DNA of 64,000 bases from an uncultured Prevotella sp. Lineage in GTDB: Bacteria; Bacteroidota; Bacteroidia; Bacteroidales; Bacteroidaceae. A program made the position numbers and the translations under genes. Location: positions 19,116 to 83,115 of the forward strand of contig CALUFM010000028.1 in the NCBI GenBank assembly GCA_944319935.1, read 5' to 3'. Under the pieces are notes generated by a model. The model worked only from the letters and a program-made list of their open reading frames with translations, searched no databases and was not told the DNA's origin. Within the stretch, counting starts at the first letter, position 1. Each line of letters starts with the position of its first letter. Shown piece by piece: positions 58,731-64,000 of the stretch.

Positions 58731-59806
58731 AATATATCAGACAAATACTTGCTATAGTACTGTTGATTGCTTTCATTAGCCCAATACACGCAGAAGAGAA
58801 AGGTGTCAAAGAAGGCGGAATAGATTTAAAAGAAATCTTGTTCGGTCACATCAATGACTCCTACGATTGGCATATAGCTACAATAAATGGACATCATGTT
58901 ACTTTGCATCTTCCTGTTATTGTAAAAAGTTCATCTGGATGGCATGCGTTTTGCAGTAGTGCTTTTTCAGAAGATGTTGATGCTCACGGTAATCGTCCAG
59001 GTCCTTATGGCCTGTATATTTCAGGAAGTGAAGAAAATGAAAATAAAATATGTGAAATAGTAAACGGACAGGAAGTCCGTCCTTTGGATATTTCAATAAC
59101 AAAAACTGTTGTTGTTTTGTTCATTGATGCCATTCTTCTTCTTTTGTGTATATTAATACCTGCGAGATGGTGCAAGAAGCACAAACCAGAAGACCCGGCT
59201 CCAAAAGGTTTTGTAGGCCTTATGCACATATTTATAATGTATATTTATGATGACGTTATAAAAGCATCTCTTGGAAAAGAGGCAAACAAGTATGCTCCAT
59301 ATTTGCTGACATGCTTCTTCTTCATATTCATTGCAAATATCATGGGTATTGTGCCATTCCCTCCTGGAGGTGGTAATCTGACTGGAAATATAACAATAAC
59401 ATTCTTTTTAGCTCTTTGTACATTCCTGATAACAAATTTTACAGGAACAAAAGCTTATTGGAAAGATATATTTTGGCCGGAAGTGCCAACATGGTTGAAG
59501 GCACCTATTCCCTTGATGCCAATAATCGAGTTCTTCAGCATATTCACAAAGCCATTGGCTTTGATGATTCGACTTTTCGCAAATATGTTGGCTGGGCATG
59601 CGATTGCTCTTTCGCTTGCATGTATCATTTTCATAATGTTTGGTATTAATGCGGCGGCTGGAACTTCCATGACAGTTGTAAGTGTGGCTATGAGTATTTT
59701 CATGATGTTACTAGAGGTTCTTGTGTGCTTTATTCAGGCGTTGGTGTTCACAATGTTGAGTTCAGTATTCATATCTTTAGCTCATGTCCATGAACATTCT
59801 AAATAA
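58727..59806 (+). CDS. atpB: F-type ATP synthase subunit a
   Basis: Subunit a forms the proton half-channels. At 359 residues it is much longer than E. coli AtpB (271). An N-terminal signal-like helix (about 5-22) and a charged region of about 100 residues (EEKGVKEGGIDLKEILFGHI onward) precede the conserved core. The essential arginine is Arg282 in MIRLFANMLAGHAIALS. The long N-terminal part is probably outside the membrane on the periplasmic side, as in other Bacteroidetes. Confidence 0.96.
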   Translation: MKYIRQILAIVLLIAFISPIHAEEKGVKEGGIDLKEILFGHINDSYDWHIATINGHHVTLHLPVIVKSSSGWHAFCSSAFSEDVDAHGNRPGPYGLYISGSEENENKICEIVNGQEVRPLDISITKTVVVLFIDAILLLLCILIPARWCKKHKPEDPAPKGFVGLMHIFIMYIYDDVIKASLGKEANKYAPYLLTCFFFIFIANIMGIVPFPPGGGNLTGNITITFFLALCTFLITNFTGTKAYWKDIFWPEVPTWLKAPIPLMPIIEFFSIFTKPLALMIRLFANMLAGHAIALSLACIIFIMFGINAAAGTSMTVVSVAMSIFMMLLEVLVCFIQALVFTMLSSVFISLAHVHEHSK

Positions 59807-59849
59807 GAATAAATAAGTAAATAAAATATTAACTAAAAATTTCAAGACT

Positions 59850-60092
59850 ATGATTTCATTATTATTAGCAGCAGACGCTCTCGCTAAATTGGGTGCTGCA
59901 GTAGGTGGTAGTTTGGCCGCAATCGGTGCAGGTATTGGTATTGGTCGTATCGGTGGCCAAGCAATGGATGCAATGGCACGCCAACCTGAGAAAATGGGTG
60001 AGTTGCGCTCTTCTATGATTATCGCGGCTGCACTTGTCGAAGGTGTCGCATTCTTTGCTGTCATCATTGCTCTTCTCGCACTTTTTGTATAA
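59850..60092 (+). CDS. atpE: F-type ATP synthase subunit c
   Basis: The 80-residue hairpin of two helices forms the rotor ring. The glycine-rich first helix (AAIGAGIGIGRIGG, 23-36), the ARQPE loop (43-47) and the ion-binding Glu64 in ALVEGVAFF are clear. The residues that bind Na+ in Na+-type rings (Gln in helix 1, Ser/Thr after the Glu) are absent, so a proton-driven enzyme is likely. Spacing to atpB and atpF is about 40 bp each, longer than elsewhere in the operon, as common for this highly translated gene. Confidence 0.97.
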   Translation: MISLLLAADALAKLGAAVGGSLAAIGAGIGIGRIGGQAMDAMARQPEKMGELRSSMIIAAALVEGVAFFAVIIALLALFV

Positions 60093-60131
60093 CAGAATAA
60101 TATTTTGCTGGCAACAGAAATTTAACAGCTT

Positions 60132-60635
60132 ATGTCATTAATAACCCCTGATTTTGGTTTGCTTTTTTGGATGACGGTAGTCTTTCTCGTTGTCCTTTTA
60201 ATATTGACGAAATTTGGTTTTCCTGTAATTGTCAGGATGATTAATAATCGTAAGGCCTATATAGACGAAAGTTTACGTAAGGCGCATGAAGCCAATGAAA
60301 AGCTCGCCAATATTAAAGCCGAAAGCGATGCTCTTTTGCAGGATGCTCGTGAGAAACAAGCTCAATTGCTTAAAGAGGCTGCTGCTACAAGGGACGCTAT
60401 CGTTGAGAAAGCTCAAGACAAGGCTCGCGACGAAAGCAACAGGCTGCTTTCTGAGGCTCAAATTGAGATTGAAAACCAAAAAAGGGCAGCCATTAGCGAT
60501 GTTCGTAAACAAGTAGCTACAATTAGCGTTGAGATAGCTGAAAAGGTCTTACGTGAAAAACTTAGTGACGATAAGATTCAAATGGATTTGATTGACCGTA
60601 TGCTTGATGAAATTTCTTCTTCTGATAAAAAATAA
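60132..60635 (+). CDS. atpF: F-type ATP synthase subunit b
   Basis: Subunit b is the peripheral stalk. The 167-residue protein has one N-terminal transmembrane helix (about 7-30, LLFWMTVVFLVVLLILTKFG) and a long charged coiled coil (about 35-165) that reaches F1. It lies 6 bp before atpH. Confidence 0.96.
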   Translation: MSLITPDFGLLFWMTVVFLVVLLILTKFGFPVIVRMINNRKAYIDESLRKAHEANEKLANIKAESDALLQDAREKQAQLLKEAAATRDAIVEKAQDKARDESNRLLSEAQIEIENQKRAAISDVRKQVATISVEIAEKVLREKLSDDKIQMDLIDRMLDEISSSDKK

Positions 60636-60641
60636 ATTAAT

Positions 60642-61175
60642 ATGGATTTAGGATTAATATCGGTAAGATATTCGCGTGCTTTGTTAAAAGCAAGCATGGA
60701 AGCAAAACTTGAAGATAAGGTGTATCAAGAAATGAAAACCTTGTCTGAGAGTTATATAAAAGTTCCAGAACTTAAGTTTACCATAGATAATCCAATGCTT
60801 TCAAATGAAAAGAAAGAAAAGCTTTTGATTACAGCCTCTGGAGAAAAGCTTTGTGATTTGACCAAAACTTTTTTCAAATTGGTATTGAAGGAAGACCGGG
60901 AAAGCATAATGCAATTTATTGCAAATTCATATCTCACTTTGTATCGGAGGCAGAAGAAGTTGATTCGTGCAAAACTATTGACAGCCGTTCCTGTAACTCC
61001 TGTTATAGAGCAAAAGCTGCGGAAGTTGGTGGAAAGTAGGACAAATGGAACTGTTGAATTTGAGAGTGAAATCGATTCCAATATAATTGGTGGTTTCATT
61101 TTAGAATATGACACGTATAAATTGGATTTAAGTGTTAAGTCCAAATTAAATTCTATTTTGTCACAGCTCAAGTAA
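60642..61175 (+). CDS. atpH: F-type ATP synthase delta subunit
   Basis: Delta joins the peripheral stalk to the top of F1. The 177-residue protein has the N-terminal helical domain (ISVRYSRALLKASMEAKLED) and a C-terminal domain with the conserved IDSNIIGGFILEYDTYKLD (about 145-163) followed by the closing helix. It lies 12 bp before atpA. Confidence 0.95.
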   Translation: MDLGLISVRYSRALLKASMEAKLEDKVYQEMKTLSESYIKVPELKFTIDNPMLSNEKKEKLLITASGEKLCDLTKTFFKLVLKEDRESIMQFIANSYLTLYRRQKKLIRAKLLTAVPVTPVIEQKLRKLVESRTNGTVEFESEIDSNIIGGFILEYDTYKLDLSVKSKLNSILSQLK

Positions 61176-61187
61176 AAAAATTGTAAT

Positions 61188-62774
61188 ATGTCAGATAAAA
61201 TAAAACCAAGCGAAGTATCTCAAGTCCTTCTTGACCAGTTGAAAGGGATAAGCGATAGTGCAAAGTTTGACGAGATTGGTTCTGTTTTGCAAGTCAGTGA
61301 TGGTGTTGCCCGTATATATGGACTTCGTAACGCTGAGGCGAATGAACTTATCGAGTTTGAAAATGGAACAATGGCTATTGTCATGAACCTTGAAGAGGAC
61401 AATGTAGGATGTGTGCTTTTAGGCTCGACTGCCGGCATTAAAGAAGGGATGCACGTTAAACGCACCAAGCGCATTGCCAGTATAAAGGTTAATGATAACA
61501 TGCTTGGACGTGTCATAAATCCATTGGGACAAGCAATAGACGGTAAGGGTGATATAGACCTTACGGACTCTTTTGAAATGCCATTGGATCGTAAGGCTCC
61601 TGGCGTGATTTACCGACAACCTGTAAAAGAACCTTTACAAACGGGCTTGAAGGCCGTGGATTCAATGATTCCCATCGGGCGAGGGCAACGCGAGCTTATA
61701 ATTGGTGACCGTCAAACAGGCAAGACAGCAATTGCTGTAGATACAATTATAAATCAGAAAGGATTTTACGAAGAAGGCAAACCTGTTTATTGTATTTATG
61801 TTGCAATAGGCCAAAAAGCTTCAACAGTGGCAGCACTTGTTGCAAATTTAAAAGAACATGGAGCAATGCCTTATACAATTGTTGTAGCGGCAACAGCGGC
61901 AGATCCTGCGGCGATGCAATATTATGCGCCATTTGCAGGGGCTGCTATAGGTGAGTATTTTAGAGATAGAGGATATTCTGCTTTAGTCGTTTATGATGAT
62001 TTGTCGAAACAGGCTGTTGCATATCGTGAAGTATCACTTATTTTGCGACGTCCTTCTGGGCGTGAAGCCTATCCTGGTGATGTGTTCTATCTGCACAGCC
62101 GCTTGTTGGAACGTGCCGCAAGAATAAATGACCAGCAAGAAGTTGCAGAACAGATGAATGACTTGCCAGAGTGCATGAAAGGGCATGTCAAAGGCGGAGG
62201 CTCTCTTACAGCGTTGCCGATAATTGAGACCCAGGCTGGTGACGTTTCGGCATACATTCCGACTAATGTGATTTCAATTACGGATGGTCAGATTTATCTT
62301 GAGACAGATTTGTTCAATCAAGGATTTCGTCCTGCTATTAATGTTGGTATTTCCGTAAGTCGTGTTGGTGGGTCTGCTCAGATAAAAAGTATGAAGAAAG
62401 TTGCTGGAACATTGAAAATAGACCAAGCACAGTATCGTGAGCTTGAAGCTTTTTCCAAATTCTCAAGTGACATGGATGCGGTTACAGCAATGACATTGGA
62501 TAGAGGACGTAAGAATAATCAGCTTTTGATACAACCCCAATATAGCCCGATGCCTGTTGGTGAGCAGGTTGCGATACTATATTGCGGTACTCATGGTTTG
62601 ATGCATTCGGTACCCGTTGAGAGTGTGCGTGAATGTCAGGATACATTTTTGGACAAAATGCGTACTTCTCATGCAGATGTTCTTGATGTTCTCGCATCTG
62701 GAAAAATTGGCGATGAGCAGACAAAAGTTATAGAGTCTGTAATGGCTGATATTGCAGGTCAATATAAAAGCTAA
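61188..62774 (+). CDS. atpA: F-type ATP synthase alpha subunit
   Basis: Alpha is the non-catalytic nucleotide-binding subunit of F1. The 528-residue protein has an N-terminal barrel (about 25-95), the P-loop GDRQTGKT (173-180), the DELTA-type [19 protein letters not shown] region and the arginine-finger segment [14 protein letters not shown]. Length is close to that of E. coli AtpA (513). It is 5 bp upstream of atpG. Confidence 0.98.
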   Translation: MSDKIKPSEVSQVLLDQLKGISDSAKFDEIGSVLQVSDGVARIYGLRNAEANELIEFENGTMAIVMNLEEDNVGCVLLGSTAGIKEGMHVKRTKRIASIKVNDNMLGRVINPLGQAIDGKGDIDLTDSFEMPLDRKAPGVIYRQPVKEPLQTGLKAVDSMIPIGRGQRELIIGDRQTGKTAIAVDTIINQKGFYEEGKPVYCIYVAIGQKASTVAALVANLKEHGAMPYTIVVAATAADPAAMQYYAPFAGAAIGEYFRDRGYSALVVYDDLSKQAVAYREVSLILRRPSGREAYPGDVFYLHSRLLERAARINDQQEVAEQMNDLPECMKGHVKGGGSLTALPIIETQAGDVSAYIPTNVISITDGQIYLETDLFNQGFRPAINVGISVSRVGGSAQIKSMKKVAGTLKIDQAQYRELEAFSKFSSDMDAVTAMTLDRGRKNNQLLIQPQYSPMPVGEQVAILYCGTHGLMHSVPVESVRECQDTFLDKMRTSHADVLDVLASGKIGDEQTKVIESVMADIAGQYKS

Positions 62775-62779
62775 GATTT

Positions 62780-63748
62780 ATGCCATCACTCAAAGAGATA
62801 AAAAATCGCATATCTTCAGTTAATAGCACTCGTAAAATTACGAGTGCTATGAAGATGGTAGCATCATCTAAGTTGCATCATGCTCAGGTCATGATTGAAA
62901 ATATGTTGCCATACGAATCAATGCTTGAACATATATTGAAGAGCTTTCTTGCATCTGAGGTGGATGCAACGACGGTTTACAGCACAGAACGTCCTGTAAA
63001 GCGTGTTGCTTTAATTGTATATTCATCAAGTAGTAGTCTTTGTGGTGGGTTTAATGCAAATGTGATAAAGGCAATGTTGCAAGCTGTTGATGGATACGAA
63101 AAGCTTGGAAAAGAGAATATTGTGATTTATCCAATTGGCCGTAAAGTTGCTGAAGCTGCGTCCAAACGCGGATTGCAATGTGCAGATGTTTGTGATGTGA
63201 TGCCAGATAAACCTGATATACATTCATGTATAGCATTGGCAGAGAGTCTTGCTAAAAGGTTTGTAGATGGTGATATAGACAGAGTTGAGATAATTTATCA
63301 TCATTTTAAGAGTGCAGGTTCACAGATTCTTACTCGTAAATCTCTTTTGCCTATAGATGTGCAGAGTGAGCTTGAATTTGATGACGAGCGCGATTTGACT
63401 TCAAATATCGCGACATTGGAAGCGCAAGAATATTTGCGTAAAAAGGGACATCGTGCTACTAATGCAGAGAAAGAAGAAGCAAAACCATTGAATGATAATT
63501 TTATAGTAGAACCAGACATGGCTTCAGTTTTGGCTATGTTGATACCTAAATTGTTACATTTGATGGTTTACACTGCTTTGCTTGATAGTATTGCAAGTGA
63601 GCATGCTGCCCGTATGGTAGCCATGCAAACAGCTACTGATAATGCTGATGAATTGTTGCGTGAGCTTAATTTGCAATACAATAAAAGTAGGCAACAAGCC
63701 ATAACCAATGAACTCCTTGATATTGTCGGTGGTTCTGTAAATAACTGA
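62780..63748 (+). CDS. atpG: F-type ATP synthase gamma subunit
   Basis: Gamma is the rotating shaft. The N- and C-terminal helices are well conserved: LKEIKNRISSVNSTRKITSA and, at the end, ATDNADELLRELNLQYNKSR with ITNELLDIVGG. At 322 residues it is about 35 longer than E. coli AtpG; the extra part is a charged segment at about 205-240 (YLRKKGHRATNAEKEEAKPL), predicted to be a surface insert. It is the last gene of the operon; a 37-bp inverted repeat begins 6 bp after its stop. Confidence 0.96.
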   Translation: MPSLKEIKNRISSVNSTRKITSAMKMVASSKLHHAQVMIENMLPYESMLEHILKSFLASEVDATTVYSTERPVKRVALIVYSSSSSLCGGFNANVIKAMLQAVDGYEKLGKENIVIYPIGRKVAEAASKRGLQCADVCDVMPDKPDIHSCIALAESLAKRFVDGDIDRVEIIYHHFKSAGSQILTRKSLLPIDVQSELEFDDERDLTSNIATLEAQEYLRKKGHRATNAEKEEAKPLNDNFIVEPDMASVLAMLIPKLLHLMVYTALLDSIASEHAARMVAMQTATDNADELLRELNLQYNKSRQQAITNELLDIVGGSVNN

Positions 63749-63753
63749 TAATC

Positions 63754-63842
63754 GGCACTATAAAATATTTTGAGTAAATGGGAAATATGGGATTCAGAAT
63801 GAGTTCCATATTTCCCATTTACTCAAAATATTTTATAGTGCC
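63754..63842. repeat. 37-bp perfect inverted repeat after atpG
   Basis: Arms 63754-63790 and 63806-63842 are exact reverse complements around a 15-nt centre, whose ends could pair further through G-U pairs down to AGAAT (63796-63800). It may end ATP synthase transcription, although no U-run follows the right arm. It could alternatively belong to the possible insertion sequence that begins at about 63915. Confidence 0.8.
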
Positions 63843-63914
63843 CGTAAAACGGCTCAGTAGAAATTTAGTGGGGATAAATTTGTAATCAAATCGAATAGTT
63901 CTTTACTTTACAGC

Positions 63915-64000
63915 ATGGAAAACGATTATTTGAGCATGTTGGCCAGTATTGTACTGCCCACACAGATATTGGATTACTTCTCCATAGTCGGTATATCGCA
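63915..64000 (+). CDS. Possible transposase N-terminal fragment (cut by window edge)
   Basis: The frame opens at ATG 63915 and runs off the right edge with 28 complete residues: MENDYLSMLASIVLPTQILD, then YFSIVGIS. The pattern LP-x3-LDYF-x-IV resembles, from memory, the N-region proteins of ISAon1-type transposases common in Bacteroidetes. Too little is visible to be sure. No TAnnTTTG promoter was seen; a near miss TACTTTAC lies at 63905-63912. Confidence 0.4.
   Translation, partial: MENDYLSMLASIVLPTQILDYFSIVGIS

Overview
The window looks like ordinary chromosome from a member of the Bacteroidales, most likely Prevotellaceae or a close relative. The evidence is gene content (DUF3078, DUF1573, DUF5686 and PD40 proteins, a Bacteroidetes-type transketolase, and a fused NfnAB protein), the atpDC-first order of the ATP synthase operon, and about a dozen promoters of the Bacteroidetes form TTTG-N19/20-TAnnTTTG, mostly without Shine-Dalgarno sequences. 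No tRNA, rRNA, CRISPR array, phage or defence island was seen.

Layout. 1-8180: start of an MFS transporter, then the leftward unit pyrG-yidC-S9 peptidase, a rightward DUF3078 outer-membrane-type protein and a leftward DUF1573 protein. 8181-9076: a large gap with an orphan promoter. 9077-14633: aspS, two small winged-helix-like proteins, and xylB-xylA for xylose entry. 14762-18053: manC-gmd-fcl, making GDP-mannose and then GDP-L-fucose for surface glycans. 18623-21716: gapA, miaA and a lipid kinase. 21926-26583: a glycogen/alpha-glucan operon (GH133 debranching enzyme, GT4/5-like glycosyltransferase, and a GH57 protein that appears to lack its catalytic residues). 26779-32638, leftward: tkt-rpiB, then PD40 protein-udp-esterase. 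33568-39286, rightward: rplU-rpmA, serS, and the nfnAB fusion-DUF486-ttcA unit. 39652-42411, leftward: pyrB-pyrI-glyA. 42527-44827: a class A penicillin-binding protein. 44951-50294, leftward: DUF5686 protein and an AddA-like helicase-nuclease. 51166-56367: an unknown two-helix membrane protein, a long-chain acyl-CoA ligase, nhaD and pfkA. 56512-63748: the complete nine-gene F-type ATP synthase operon. 63754-64000: a 37-bp perfect inverted repeat and the start of what may be a transposase.

Together these genes cover sugar uptake into central metabolism (xylose to xylulose-5-phosphate, transketolase, ribose-5-phosphate isomerase, PFK, GAPDH), storage glucan turnover, nucleotide supply (CTP synthase, aspartate carbamoyltransferase, nucleoside phosphorylase, serine hydroxymethyltransferase) and membrane energetics (F-ATPase, NhaD, Nfn transhydrogenase). 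I found no clear new multi-gene system. The best leads are the predicted GH57 pseudoenzyme in the glucan operon, the histone-H1-like winged-helix protein, orphan promoters in long non-coding gaps, and the long inverted repeat beside a possible insertion sequence.
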